Below, piece after piece: positions 8,351 through 18,333 of a DNA stretch of 64,000 bases; positions within the stretch are counted from its first letter, which is position 1, and the number at the start of each line of letters is the position of its first letter. Origin of the DNA: Rhodocaloribacter sp964552015 (GTDB taxonomy: Bacteria > Bacteroidota > Rhodothermia > Rhodothermales > ISCAR-4553); NCBI GenBank assembly GCA_964552015.1, contig CAZKFR010000001.1, forward strand, positions 76,975 through 140,974, given 5' to 3'. The notes under the pieces are model-generated. The model was given only the letters and a program-made list of their open reading frames with translations, searched no databases and had not been told where the DNA came from. A program made the translations under genes and the position numbers.

Positions 8351-9541
8351 TCAGGGCAACTCGTCGTGTAGCTTCTGAAACAGGTAGAACTTGAGGTAGT
8401 GCGTCTCGGGCATCGCCTCGAGGATGGGGTGGTCGGGGGGCTGGCCCCCGCGGTACAGGAGACGGAGGCGGGCCCCGGCACGGCGGGCGCTGTACTGCAC
8501 GATCTTGAGGAAGTCGGCTTCGCTGATGGCCTGGGAGCAGGAGGCGGTGGCGAGCAAGCCACCGGGGGGTAGCAGCTGGAGCGCGCTGATGTTGATGCGC
8601 TGGTAGGCCCGTGTGGCCTCCTCGACGTGCCGGCGGCTTCGTGCGAACGCCGGGGGGTCGAGGATGATCAGGTCGTACGTGACGCCTTCCTGGACCAGCA
8701 TGCCGAGGCGGTCGAGGGCGTCGGCGGCCTCGGTGGTGATGCGGCCAGCCAGCCCGTTCCGCTCGGCGTTGGCACGCACCCGCGCCAGGGCCGCCTCGGA
8801 GACGTCCATCAGGTGGACGGCCTCAGCCCCGCCCGCCGCACTCTGGAGCCCGAACCCACCGTCCGCACAGAACACGTCGAGTACCCGGCGGCCGCGGGCA
8901 AAACGGCGGACGAGGGCGCGGTGCTCGCGCTGGTCGATGAAAAAGCCCGTCTTGGGGGCCTCGAGCACGTCCACGGTGTACCGGACACCCCCCTCCTCGA
9001 TCTCCACCGGACCGTCGTACGTTCCCCGCATCACCCCGCGCGCCTCGGGCATCCCGTCTTTGGCGCGCAGCGCGGCGTCGTTCCGCTCGATGATCGCACG
9101 GGGCCGGACCAGGTCTTCGAGCACGTCCAGGATCAGGTCGCGCCGCTGCTCCATACCGAGCGCGAGCGTCGTCCACGTCAGCACGTCGCCGTACCGGTCG
9201 ATGATCGTCCCGGGCAGCCCGTCGCTCTCACTGAAGGCCAGCCGGTAGTGGGTCGCACCAGGGTAGGCGGCTTCCCGGAGCGCCAGCGCCCGCTCCAGCC
9301 GTGCGCGGAAAAAGTCCGCGTCGATGGCCGCTTCGGGGTCGGCGGTGAGGAACCGGACGGCGATGAGGGAGGACGGATGGTAGAGGCCCTGGCCGAAGAC
9401 GTGCCCGTCTGTCCCGACAATCGTGACCACGTCGCCCCCGGCCGGGTTGCCCTCGACCCGGTGGAGCTGGTTGGCGAACACCCAGGGATAGCCCCGCAGG
9501 AGCGCTTTCTCTTTGTGGCGGCGAAGATGGACGCGCTTCAT
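8351..9541 (-). CDS. rlmI: 23S rRNA (cytosine-C5)-methyltransferase RlmI-like
   Basis: A 396-residue class I methyltransferase with an N-terminal PUA domain (MKRVHLRRHKEKALLRGYPW; about residues 1-75). The length and domain order fit RlmI, which makes m5C1962 in 23S rRNA. The SAM-binding core is VLDVFCADGGFGLQSA; the catalytic loop is LIILDPPAFARSRR; and the family cysteine is in LATASCSQ. QREHRALVRR is the usual helix before motif I. The start is at MKRVHLRR; the open frame upstream has no PUA character. No neighbour shares the strand, so it is likely monocistronic. Confidence 0.9.
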   Translation of the reverse strand: MKRVHLRRHKEKALLRGYPWVFANQLHRVEGNPAGGDVVTIVGTDGHVFGQGLYHPSSLIAVRFLTADPEAAIDADFFRARLERALALREAAYPGATHYRLAFSESDGLPGTIIDRYGDVLTWTTLALGMEQRRDLILDVLEDLVRPRAIIERNDAALRAKDGMPEARGVMRGTYDGPVEIEEGGVRYTVDVLEAPKTGFFIDQREHRALVRRFARGRRVLDVFCADGGFGLQSAAGGAEAVHLMDVSEAALARVRANAERNGLAGRITTEAADALDRLGMLVQEGVTYDLIILDPPAFARSRRHVEEATRAYQRINISALQLLPPGGLLATASCSQAISEADFLKIVQYSARRAGARLRLLYRGGQPPDHPILEAMPETHYLKFYLFQKLHDELP

Positions 9542-9687
9542 GGCTGTGTCGGAAGATGAACGTGTTCGTGGACCCCTCCGGGACGGGTGCGCACGGGAAC
9601 GGCAACAACGGCAAAGGATACAATCCGGGTCCCGCCCGGTCATGAAGATTCGTGCGTGCCGGGGTACCGGGGCACATCGCCACGTCG

Positions 9688-9695
9688 TATCTTGC
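9688..9695 (+). promoter_or_regulatory. Putative -7 promoter box upstream of the PorV-like gene
   Basis: TATCTTGC in the context TCGTATCTTGC lies 21 bp before the N gap that hides the start of the PorV-like gene. It is identical to the box at 3516. Its distance to the start codon cannot be measured. Confidence 0.3.
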
Positions 9696-9716
9696 GGAGC
9701 CTACCGACCGAACAGC

Positions 9717-9816
9717 NNNNNNNNNNNNNNNNNNNNNNNNNNNNNNNNNNNNNNNNNNNNNNNNNNNNNNNNNNNNNNNNNNNNNNNNNNNNNNNNNNNN
9801 NNNNNNNNNNNNNNNN
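9717..9816. other. Assembly gap of 100 N
   Basis: Exactly 100 N, a conventional placeholder for a scaffold gap of unknown length. It hides the start codon, signal peptide and first strands of the PorV-like protein. The sequences at the two edges do not overlap each other, unlike those around the gap at 31312. Confidence 0.99.
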
Positions 9817-10689
9817 CCCGAGATCGCCTACATGCACGCCGAGCGGTTTGCCGGGGTCGTCTCGTTCGATTACGGCAGCATCGCCTTTCCCGTCAGCGAC
9901 CGCTCATCGGTGGGCCTCTCCTTCTTCCGGAGCGGCGTCAACGACATCAAGAACACGCTCGACGCGTGGGATCCCGAGCGCGACCAGCCCCGTCCGAACC
10001 CGGAACAACACTTCTCCTCGTTCTCGGCCGCCGACATGGCGTTTTTTCTGAGCTATGCCCGCGCGCTCAACGACCGCTTCTCGATCGGCCTCACGGGCAA
10101 GGTGATCCGCCGTAACATTGGCGACTTCGCCAACGCCTGGGGCTACAGTTTCGACGTGGGTGTGCAGTACCGGGGCGAACGCTTTCTGCTGGGCCTCAAC
10201 GTGCAGGACCTCTCGACGATGCTGCAGAGCTGGAGCGTCAACCAGGGGGCGCTCAGCAACATCGAGGAGGTCTTCGGCGACGCGCTGCCGGAGGGGGGCA
10301 CCGAGCTCGTCCTGCCCGTGGCGCGCTTCGGCTCGGGCGTGATCCTGCCCGTGGGGCTCGAGAGCCAGCTCATCCTGGGCCTCGACGTGGACATGGCCTT
10401 CGACGGCCAGCAGGCCTTCGTCCTCAACGCCGGCGACCTCTCGTTCCATCCGCGCCTCGGGACCGAGTTTCTGTACAAGGGCGTTCTGGCCTTCCGGGCC
10501 GGGATCAACCGGGTCCTGTTGCACGAGGGCCTCAGCCTGACGCCCTCGGTGGGCACCGGCCTCCATATCAAACAACTCAGCATCGACTACGGCTTCGGCG
10601 ACTTTGCCGGCCTCAGTTCCGACCTCGGATTCTCGCACCGGATCTCGCTGCAACTGCGGCTGGAACGGCCCGAGGCGGCGACGGACTGA
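9817..10689 (+). CDS. PorV/PorQ-family outer-membrane protein (5' end in assembly gap)
   Basis: The last 290 codons are visible, beginning PEIAYMHAERFAGVV. The repeated strands and phrases (DYGSIAFPVSDRSSVGLSFF; AFFLSYARALNDRFSIGLTGK; FDVGVQYR; LNVQDL; LPVGLESQLILGLDVDM; YKGVLAFRAGIN; SIDYGFGDF) are those of PorV/UPF0164 beta-barrels, which in Bacteroidota include type IX secretion components and related barrels. The C-terminus ends in an aromatic/charged strand as expected of a barrel. No other type IX secretion gene is present in the window, so a secretion role is only an inference. An 18-bp tandem duplication covers its stop codon. Confidence 0.75.
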   Translation, partial: PEIAYMHAERFAGVVSFDYGSIAFPVSDRSSVGLSFFRSGVNDIKNTLDAWDPERDQPRPNPEQHFSSFSAADMAFFLSYARALNDRFSIGLTGKVIRRNIGDFANAWGYSFDVGVQYRGERFLLGLNVQDLSTMLQSWSVNQGALSNIEEVFGDALPEGGTELVLPVARFGSGVILPVGLESQLILGLDVDMAFDGQQAFVLNAGDLSFHPRLGTEFLYKGVLAFRAGINRVLLHEGLSLTPSVGTGLHIKQLSIDYGFGDFAGLSSDLGFSHRISLQLRLERPEAATD

Positions 10690-10713
10690 GCGGCGGCGAC
10701 GGACTGAGCGGCG
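10674..10713. repeat. 18-bp tandem duplication across the stop codon of the PorV-like gene
   Basis: GGCGGCGACGGACTGAGC occurs twice head to tail (10674-10691 and 10692-10709), followed by GGCG, the first four bases of a third copy. The first copy contains the TGA stop at 10687-10689. Confidence 0.9.
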
Positions 10714-10746
10714 AGGGCCGCGGTTTCCGGAACGATGGACGGGTAG

Positions 10747-11811
10747 ATGGCAGATTCCGGCATGAGGGCGGCCGACCATACACCGAAGCCAGGAGGAGAG
10801 GTGCCTCGTGCTCCGGAAGATCGCCGTCAGCAGGTGGCGCTGGTGATTCCGCTCTACAACGAGGAAGAGGTCCTGCCCCTGCTGATCGAGCGGATCGAGG
10901 CCTTCCGGGCCGTCTGTCCCGACGTGAGCGAGGTCGTGCTCGTCGATGACGGCTCGACGGACGGTACGGCCCGGCTCGTGCAGTCCCTGACGGCCGGGCG
11001 GCCCGGCTATGTGCTGCTGCGGTTTTCACGCAACTTCGGGCATCAGCTCGCCATTACGGCCGGGATGCACTGCGTCACCGCCGATGCCGCCGTGATCCTC
11101 GATGCCGACCTGCAGGACCCCCTGGAGGTGGTGCCCCGGATGATCGCGAAGTGGCGGGAAGGCTATGACGTGGTGTACGGGGTCCGCCGCACGCGCACAG
11201 GGGATGCACCGCTAAAAAAATGGACGGCACGCCTCTATTACCGCCTGTTCCAGCGGCTGACCGAGGTCGATGCCCCGCTCGATGCGGGCGATTTTCGGCT
11301 CGTCTCCCGCCCCGTGCTGGAGGCTTACCGGCAGATCGGGGAACAGCAACCGTACGTGCGGGGCCTCATCGCCTGGCTGGGCTTCAACCAGACGGGCGTG
11401 GTGTATGACCGCCCGCCCCGCGCAGCCGGCCAGAGCAAATACCCGCTGCGCAAGAGCCTGAAACTGGCGCTCGATGGGCTGGCCTCGTTCTCGGGACGGC
11501 CGCTCCGGTATGCCGTACGCCTCGGGCTGGCGGTGGCCGCACTTTCGGTCGCCGGGCTCGTGTGGGTGTTGCTGGCCAAGTACGTCTTCCATAACACGGT
11601 GCCCGGCTGGTCCTCCCTGATCTTTGTCGCCTTCTTCTTCGGAGGCATGCAGCTTTTTTTCCTCGGGATCGTGGGTTCGTACCTGGCGCGGGTTTATGAC
11701 GAGGTGAAGGCCCGGCCCCGGTACATCATCCGCGAGCGGTGGTGCTCGGCTCCGGAGGTGGAAGCCGACGAGGGGGCCTCGCGCCCGCTGTTTTCCAGAG
11801 AGACCTCCTGA
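10747..11811 (+). CDS. Family 2 glycosyltransferase, GtrB/DPM1-like, with two C-terminal membrane helices
   Basis: A 354-residue enzyme that probably loads a sugar onto polyprenyl phosphate at the inner membrane. The GT-A domain shows VALVIPLYNEEEVLPLL at about residue 30, VVLVDDGSTDGT, LRFSRNFGHQLAITAGM and the metal-binding DADLQDP. AGDFRLVSRPVLEAY and AGQSKYPLRKSLKLALDG are typical of GtrB/ArnC-type enzymes. Two membrane helices lie at about 255-280 and 290-320. The N-terminal 25 residues are extra; a later start is possible. mtnA starts 5 bp after the stop, so the two genes are probably co-transcribed although their functions are not obviously linked. Confidence 0.9.
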   Translation: MADSGMRAADHTPKPGGEVPRAPEDRRQQVALVIPLYNEEEVLPLLIERIEAFRAVCPDVSEVVLVDDGSTDGTARLVQSLTAGRPGYVLLRFSRNFGHQLAITAGMHCVTADAAVILDADLQDPLEVVPRMIAKWREGYDVVYGVRRTRTGDAPLKKWTARLYYRLFQRLTEVDAPLDAGDFRLVSRPVLEAYRQIGEQQPYVRGLIAWLGFNQTGVVYDRPPRAAGQSKYPLRKSLKLALDGLASFSGRPLRYAVRLGLAVAALSVAGLVWVLLAKYVFHNTVPGWSSLIFVAFFFGGMQLFFLGIVGSYLARVYDEVKARPRYIIRERWCSAPEVEADEGASRPLFSRETS

Positions 11812-11816
11812 ACGCC

Positions 11817-12872
<1,056 letters not shown>

Positions 12873-12931
12873 GCGGGAGCAATCCGCCCGTTCCGCCGTA
12901 TGTGCCACCGTCAAACCTGCCCGTTGCACCC

Positions 12932-13684
12932 ATGCGTCGAAACGACTGGTACGGACTCGGATTGAGCATCCTGCTCCACCTGTTGCTCTTGCTGGGCTTC
13001 TCGTTCATGACCGTGGCGGCCGGTCAGGAGCAACCCATCGGATTTATCGAGGTGGATTTCGGCCCGCTGGCCGAGGGGCGTCCCGTACAGAAGGCCGCCG
13101 CGACACGGCCCGCTCCGGTAGAGGAGCCCGAGGAGCCGCGTCCCGAAGTCGAGGAAAAGCCCGCAGCGGCTCCCCCGGAACAGGTGAAACCCGTAGACCT
13201 GCCCGACGAGCCCGAGGTGCAGGACGAAGAGCAGGTGACGGCCCCGGAGGCCGAAACCATTGCGCCGGAGAAGAAGAACAATCCGGATCCGGTGAAAAAG
13301 ACCGAACCCGAGCCGCGTCCCGAGCCGGTCCGCCCGCTGGGCGGTGGGGCGCAGGATGGAACGACGGGGGCCGAGGAGGGCGATGCGGGTCAGGCCGCGG
13401 ATACCCGGAAAAGCGCACCGTTCCAGATCGAAGGGCTCAACCGCACGCCGGTCATGACCGCCCTGCCGGTCTATGCCGAGCAGGTCAACGCGGTCATCAG
13501 CGTGCGGATCACCGTGGACCCGCAGGGCCGTATCATTCGCCGTATCCCGCTCATCAAGGGCAACCCGGCTCTGGAGCAGGCCGTCATGGATGCCCTCCTG
13601 CGATGGCGTTTCAACCCGCTCCCGCCGAACGCGCCCCAGGAGAACCAGACGGGCATCGTCACGTTCCGCTTCCGGCTCGAGTGA
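12932..13684 (+). CDS. tonB: Energy transducer TonB
   Basis: A 250-residue protein coupling the proton-driven ExbB/ExbD motor to outer-membrane receptors. It has one N-terminal membrane helix (about residues 8-29, LGLSILLHLLLLLGFSFMTV) and a long Pro/Glu/Lys-rich periplasm-spanning region (about 45-140). The C-terminal TonB domain (about 165-250) contains ISVRITVDPQGRIIRR and a terminal strand TGIVTFRFRLE. The ATG at 12932 places a short basic segment (MRRNDWY) before the helix; a GTG 30 bp upstream is less likely. The motor genes themselves are 27 kb away (40290-42447) and a receptor is at 15773-17725. Confidence 0.9.
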   Translation: MRRNDWYGLGLSILLHLLLLLGFSFMTVAAGQEQPIGFIEVDFGPLAEGRPVQKAAATRPAPVEEPEEPRPEVEEKPAAAPPEQVKPVDLPDEPEVQDEEQVTAPEAETIAPEKKNNPDPVKKTEPEPRPEPVRPLGGGAQDGTTGAEEGDAGQAADTRKSAPFQIEGLNRTPVMTALPVYAEQVNAVISVRITVDPQGRIIRRIPLIKGNPALEQAVMDALLRWRFNPLPPNAPQENQTGIVTFRFRLE

Positions 13685-13706
13685 GCGCTCCGCCGGAACG
13701 GAACAC

Positions 13707-14252
13707 TCAGCCGAACAGGTTCTCGGTATCGCACTCGTTGAGGATCTCGACCGGGATGCCCACGAAGCGCCGGAACGTCATAACCAGGGCACGGGGCGTG
13801 ATGCCGCCATCGACGCAGAGGTAATAGTCGAAGACGACCTTCCCGCTGTCGATCACATAGGTTCGTACGATCTTGAACGTCTGGTTGGCGTGGTTCGCAA
13901 AGGTCAGGCGCTGCAGGAGGCTGGCATCCTGCCGGGGTGTGGCAAACCCGGCGAAACGGATGTCTTTGCCGTTCTCGGAAGGGAACACGTAGCAACCAAC
14001 CTGCCCGTCTTCGACGAACAGGTGCCCGTCCGCGTCGATGGTGGTCTCCAGGTACGCCTGGTCGAAGATCTGTTTCAGCGTCTCGACGGAGACGTCTTCC
14101 GGGTGGAGGAGGTCGGTCGGCATGGCGGTCGGGGAAGGAGGAGGGGGCGTCTCGGGCGGATCGTGCGGGGGTGGCGGCCCGGGAGTGGGCCCCGGTGACG
14201 GGGTGGCGGGATGCCCGTTCCGGGAGAGGTCGTCGGGAGGGATGATGGGCAT
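13707..14252 (-). CDS. YbjN-domain protein
   Basis: Up to 181 residues. The part from about residue 50 onward fits the YbjN family (type III chaperone-like fold, function poorly known): VETLKQIFDQAYLETTIDAD, then VFPSENGKDIRFAGFA, ANHANQTFKIVRTYVID, and the typical YYLCVDGGITPRALVMTFRRF. The first 43 residues are a Pro-rich stretch with no family similarity. An ATG at 14123 (MPTDLLHPEDVSVET) would give a compact 138-residue YbjN protein and may be the true start. It is the last gene of the minus-strand run beginning at 19898, 62 bp after the RsmF-like gene, and converges with tonB. Confidence 0.75.
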   Translation of the reverse strand: MPIIPPDDLSRNGHPATPSPGPTPGPPPPHDPPETPPPPSPTAMPTDLLHPEDVSVETLKQIFDQAYLETTIDADGHLFVEDGQVGCYVFPSENGKDIRFAGFATPRQDASLLQRLTFANHANQTFKIVRTYVIDSGKVVFDYYLCVDGGITPRALVMTFRRFVGIPVEILNECDTENLFG

Positions 14253-14314
14253 CGATGGAGCGGGCAGGCACGGAAGGGAGCGTTTCGCCAATAAACCGGA
14301 CGGTTCTTCGAAAG

Positions 14315-15769
14315 TCAAGCGTTGGGGGTGTAGATGGCGCCTGCCGGGAAGTTGAAAGGTGGCTGGAGCCCGCCCCAGTTGCGGGGGAACAGGCTCTTGA
14401 GCGTCGGTGGACCGGCACGGCGATCGAGCAGGCCCAGCCCCAGGGGCATCCCGGCGTGACGGACGAGCACGTAGCCCAAAGGCTCTGTATCCTCCCGTGC
14501 GCCGGCACCGGGATGGACCACGTCGCGGTTGAGGTAAGCGAGCGTGTCCGGCCAGGACAGGTTGACCACATTCCGGGATACGTCGCCGCCGAGCAGCATG
14601 GCCGCCTGCGTGGTGAGCTTGGGATACCGAAGGGTGGTCTTGAGGAGGTTCATGCCGGTCGCCTCGCGCTCCGGAACGACGGGGGGACGGTGATCGGCGG
14701 ACGTGAGGGCTAGGTATTTCTGGTTCGGCCTGAACAGCGCATAGGACGCCAGAGCCTCCGGAGCGAGACCGAAATGCTGGCAGAGTGCTTCCACCGCTGC
14801 GGGGGGTGTCATTGCCGGAAAGGCGGCGGGCGGCGGCGCTGTGCGCTCCGCTCCGTCGGTCTTTTCGAGGACCGCGACGAAAAACCCCCCGGTGTCGTTG
14901 TGATGGGGCCAGAGCCGCCCCGTCAGGCCCAGGTCGTCCGGAAAACGCTGTCCGGCCCAGGCGGTCAGTCCGGGGGCGAGGTGCAGGCCGGGGAGGCGGG
15001 CCGGTAGGAGACGCAATTGGCCCGGAAAGGCGGAGAGCACCGCCGCCACGACGGCTTCGTTCTCCTCGGGGGCGAACGTGCAGGTGGCGTAGACGATCCG
15101 CCCGCCCGGCCTCGTCAGTTCGACGGCCCGGTGCAGGATCGCACGCTGGCGTTCGTACAGCCGACGGCTGAAGGCCGGCCCGGACTGGCGCACGACGCCC
15201 GGATGTTTGCGCACGGTACCCTCGCACGAGCAGGGCACGTCGCACAGGACCCGGTCGAACGAGCCGGCTTCGAGGGGGAAAGCGGCGGCATCGCCGCGTG
15301 TGATGGTGACGTTCACCAGGCCGAGGCGGTCGAGGGTCGTGCGGAGGATGTGGAGGCGTCCGCGGCTCAGGTCGTTGGCGATGACGGTGCCGGTGTTGCC
15401 CATCGCCACGGCGATCTCGGCCGTCTTGTTGCCGGGTGCGGCACACAGGTCGAGCACTCGTTCACCGGGGCGGGGATCGAGCAGGCGAACCGGCACCATC
15501 GACGCTTCTTCCTGGATCTGCAGGTGACCCGCCAGGTAGGCCAGGAGCGTCCCGGGCGCGGCCTCAGGGGGCAGGCGGAACGCGCCGGGACGCCACGCCA
15601 GGGGGAGGACCTCCTGTCCGGCCCGGGCCAGCACACGGGCGAGGGACGATGGGTCGGTGCGCAGCGTGTTGGCCCACACGGCGACCGGAAGAGGCTGGCG
15701 CAGCACGTCCATGAAGGCCTCCCAGTCGTCCACGATGGGGCGATAACGCTCGAACGGAGGCATCTCCAT
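14315..15769 (-). CDS. rRNA (cytosine-C5)-methyltransferase, RsmF/NOL1-NOP2-Sun family
   Basis: A 484-residue RNA methyltransferase with the RsmF arrangement. The catalytic domain comes first: VLDLCAAPGNKTAEIA for SAM, CDVPCSCEGTVRKHP with the first family Cys, and IVYATCTFAPEENEAVV with the nucleophile Cys. A C-terminal domain (about residues 330-484) follows that resembles the RsmF tail, ending in a PUA-like region (YVLVRHAGMPLGLGLL). The likely product is an m5C in 16S rRNA or tRNA; which base cannot be told. The start lies 3 bp after the stop of the TonB-dependent receptor, so it is translated from the same message as the outer-membrane genes, an unusual pairing. Confidence 0.85.
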   Translation of the reverse strand: MEMPPFERYRPIVDDWEAFMDVLRQPLPVAVWANTLRTDPSSLARVLARAGQEVLPLAWRPGAFRLPPEAAPGTLLAYLAGHLQIQEEASMVPVRLLDPRPGERVLDLCAAPGNKTAEIAVAMGNTGTVIANDLSRGRLHILRTTLDRLGLVNVTITRGDAAAFPLEAGSFDRVLCDVPCSCEGTVRKHPGVVRQSGPAFSRRLYERQRAILHRAVELTRPGGRIVYATCTFAPEENEAVVAAVLSAFPGQLRLLPARLPGLHLAPGLTAWAGQRFPDDLGLTGRLWPHHNDTGGFFVAVLEKTDGAERTAPPPAAFPAMTPPAAVEALCQHFGLAPEALASYALFRPNQKYLALTSADHRPPVVPEREATGMNLLKTTLRYPKLTTQAAMLLGGDVSRNVVNLSWPDTLAYLNRDVVHPGAGAREDTEPLGYVLVRHAGMPLGLGLLDRRAGPPTLKSLFPRNWGGLQPPFNFPAGAIYTPNA

Positions 15770-15772
15770 GAT

Positions 15773-17725
15773 TCAAAAGCGGGCGTTGAGTTGGAGGAAC
15801 ACGGTCAGGTTGGTCACGGCACCGGCAGGGTGAGGCCGGTAGGCGGTGTTGGTCAGGTTACGCAGGGCCACGTGCAGGCGGAGGTGATCGTACCAGAGCC
15901 GTTTCTCGACGCCGGCATCGAGGAGCAGGTAGGCCGGGCGGTGTGCCAGCGCCCCGGCACCGGAGGCGTCGACGCGCGCGAACGAATGCCAGGTGGTGGA
16001 CGAGGTGACGCGCGCGCGCCCGAAGAAGCGAAGGCGGGGGTGGGGGACGAGATGCATCGTGAGGCCCGCCGTATGCCGCGCGAGGCCCTCCCACGCGGCC
16101 CGGAACGCCTCATCGCCGTGATCGGCGGGGTGCGTCAGGGTGTAGGCCAGGGTCGCCTCCAGGAACGGCAGAGGGCGCCACCCGGCGCTGGCCCGGGCCG
16201 TCAGGACGGTTCCCCCGCCGCGAGTCGTGATCTCGGTGGTGGTGATCAGGGCGGCCGTGTCCGGGATAACGTGGTACTGTGCCAGCGTCATCCCCCGGAA
16301 GTGCCGGATACCGGTAGTGATCTCGGCCGTGAGGCCGGTTCGGAGGTCGCTGTGCCAGGACAGGTCGGCGGTGAACGTTCGCGGGTCGTTGAGGCGGGAG
16401 GGAAGCGGTACGTCCACCCCCTGCTGTGCGAGGAACGCATAGCCCTGGCGGATCCAGTACCAGCGTGGGGCGGTCTCCTCGGCCCCCTGCCGCAGGGCGG
16501 CCAGGGCCAGCACGAGGCGATGGGCCGGGGCCGGGCGGTAGGTCGTCTCGGCCAGGAACTGGAAGCCGAGGCGATCGGGGTGCCCCGGCCTTCCCGTATG
16601 CAGCCCGGCGAACAGGGCCGCTCGCTGCGTCCATCGCGCGCCCAGCCGCGTCGATCCGCGGAGGTAGAGGCGGGGCACCAGGACGTCCGGGTCCGAGGGG
16701 TCCGGGGTGGCGGCAACCCGCTGGTAGGTGGCCGCCCATCCCGCCTCCAGCCGGTACCGACCCGCTTCGAAGCGGCGGCCGGCGTGGAGGCTGGCCTGCA
16801 CCTGTCGCCACCCGAAGGAGACGGGGTCGCTGTCCGGACGCGGGCCGAGGTGGACGGCCGTCACCGCGAGGCGGTAGACCCACGCCGTGGGGCGGCCGGG
16901 TGCCGTGTCCCCGTCGAAGCCCGCGCTGTAGAGGTCCTGCGTCGTCGGGATTTCCTGTCCCAGCGGCTCGAAGAAGCGAAAATCACGGAAGCGGCTGTAT
17001 CCACCGAAGAGGCGGAAGCGTCCTGCGGCGCCGTCGAGGCCGGCCGTGACGGTGGCGCCGTCGAGCATCAGCCGTGGGTTGTTCCGGTCCGTGTACAGGA
17101 GGCGGATACGCTCTACGATGCGTTCGTCCGAGGCATGGTGTTCGTCGGTGAAGAAGTCGATACGCAGGTACGTCCCGTTGCGGGCGTAGGAGAGACCGGC
17201 ACGAGCCGCCGGACCCGTGCGGTCGATGTTCGGGGTGGCGTACGCCGAGAAGATATACGGTCCCGGGTCACCGATCTCGTTGCCGGCGCCGGCCGTGGCC
17301 TCGACGTGCAGGCCCGCGCGCGGACGCCGGGTGTGCAGATGCAACACGCCGCCGGCATACACACGCCCGCCCAGCACGACCGGGCGCTGGTGTACCGTCA
17401 CGCTGTCGATGGCCGAAAGCGGCACCGGAAGGGCGTTCAGCGGCACGTGGCCGAGGGCGGACGCATCGAGCGGCTGTCCGTCGATCAGCACGGCCCAGGC
17501 ACCGGACTGAAAGGGCGCCAGGCCACCCACGGACAGGTACGGGGTATACTCGTCCAGGCTGTAGGGGCTCACGCCGTCGACGAGGCGCAACAGGTCCGCC
17601 GGGCGCAACACACCGGCCGCGTACAGGTCCTCCCCGTGAAGGACCTGCACGCCGACCTGGGCGCGGGCAGGCAGCCCCATCAGGACGAGCACCAGCCCGG
17701 TGAGGGCGATCGATGCGGCTCTCAT
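15773..17725 (-). CDS. Small TonB-dependent receptor
   Basis: A 650-residue outer-membrane receptor: signal peptide (about residues 1-22, cut after ARA), plug domain (about 25-135) and beta-barrel to the C-terminal Phe (VFLQLNARF). The plug shows LLRLVDGVSPYS, AWAVLIDGQPLD, LSAIDSVTVHQRPVVLGG and GGVLHLHTRRP, the usual plug ending. NLTNTAYRPHP near the end is the common last-strand motif. I see no carboxypeptidase-like N-terminal domain and no SusD partner, so the substrate is probably not a large glycan taken up by a SusCD pair. The start ATG overlaps the upstream gene's TGA (ATGA). Compared with typical 700-1000-residue receptors it is short. Confidence 0.83.
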   Translation of the reverse strand: MRAASIALTGLVLVLMGLPARAQVGVQVLHGEDLYAAGVLRPADLLRLVDGVSPYSLDEYTPYLSVGGLAPFQSGAWAVLIDGQPLDASALGHVPLNALPVPLSAIDSVTVHQRPVVLGGRVYAGGVLHLHTRRPRAGLHVEATAGAGNEIGDPGPYIFSAYATPNIDRTGPAARAGLSYARNGTYLRIDFFTDEHHASDERIVERIRLLYTDRNNPRLMLDGATVTAGLDGAAGRFRLFGGYSRFRDFRFFEPLGQEIPTTQDLYSAGFDGDTAPGRPTAWVYRLAVTAVHLGPRPDSDPVSFGWRQVQASLHAGRRFEAGRYRLEAGWAATYQRVAATPDPSDPDVLVPRLYLRGSTRLGARWTQRAALFAGLHTGRPGHPDRLGFQFLAETTYRPAPAHRLVLALAALRQGAEETAPRWYWIRQGYAFLAQQGVDVPLPSRLNDPRTFTADLSWHSDLRTGLTAEITTGIRHFRGMTLAQYHVIPDTAALITTTEITTRGGGTVLTARASAGWRPLPFLEATLAYTLTHPADHGDEAFRAAWEGLARHTAGLTMHLVPHPRLRFFGRARVTSSTTWHSFARVDASGAGALAHRPAYLLLDAGVEKRLWYDHLRLHVALRNLTNTAYRPHPAGAVTNLTVFLQLNARF

Positions 17726-18333
17726 CGTAACAGCGTAGCCAGCCATGAGGGGGAACGGAAGGTGTAGCTCAGCCCCACCGAGAGGTGGACCAGGTGGATC
17801 CGGACGAACGTGAAGGTTTTCATGTAGTCCGCCGAGAAGCGGAGGGCCAGACCGTGCCACAGACGTGCGCGCAACGCCGCGTAGAGGCCCATCGTCAGTT
17901 CATTCTCGTTGCGGAATCCGGGGGTGGCTCGGACTGTCGAAGGAAGGATGATGCGGTGGTTGCCCAGCCGGACGCCGCCCTCCAGCGAAAGCCGCCGGAG
18001 GAAGGACAACCGGTAGCCCCAGCCCAGGTAAACGATCACGCTGGTGAAGGATCGGAGGACGCGCTGCCCCGGGATCCGGGTATATTCGTGGTAGATGCCG
18101 CCGAGTTCGACGTGTCCGGCATAAAAGGGCATCGTGACGGAACCCTGATACCCGCCGGAAGCCGTCCAGAAGCGGTGCAGAAAGCTGCGGTTCACGTTGG
18201 AGGAGGCACGCAGGCCGATTTCGACCCGAGAGAAAGGCTCGTCCTGGGCGCGGGTGCGCGCGGGGGCCAGCAGGAGCAGACCGAGGAGAGCCGATACCCG
18301 CAGCACGGTGGTGAAGAAAGGCGGCATGGTCAC
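17722..18333 (-). CDS. Predicted outer-membrane beta-barrel protein, unknown function
   Basis: A 203-residue protein with a signal peptide (hydrophobic about residues 8-27, ending RTRAQ) and about eight amphipathic beta-strands rich in Tyr, Arg and Gly (VEIGLRASSNVNRSF; VELGGIYHEYTRI; GWGYRLSF; LSVGLSYTFRSPSW). That size and pattern suggest a small OmpA/OmpW-like barrel. I do not recognise a family. The GTG at 18333 overlaps the upstream stop by 4 bp; an ATG two codons later (18327) would serve equally. It is embedded between the Wzi-like protein and the TonB receptor with overlaps on both sides, so a joint role is likely. Confidence 0.7.
   Translation of the reverse strand: MTMPPFFTTVLRVSALLGLLLLAPARTRAQDEPFSRVEIGLRASSNVNRSFLHRFWTASGGYQGSVTMPFYAGHVELGGIYHEYTRIPGQRVLRSFTSVIVYLGWGYRLSFLRRLSLEGGVRLGNHRIILPSTVRATPGFRNENELTMGLYAALRARLWHGLALRFSADYMKTFTFVRIHLVHLSVGLSYTFRSPSWLATLLR

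Noticed and set aside
15017..17767. A 916-codon open frame on the plus strand
   Set aside because: Antisense to the RsmF-like and TonB-receptor genes, whose motifs are clear.
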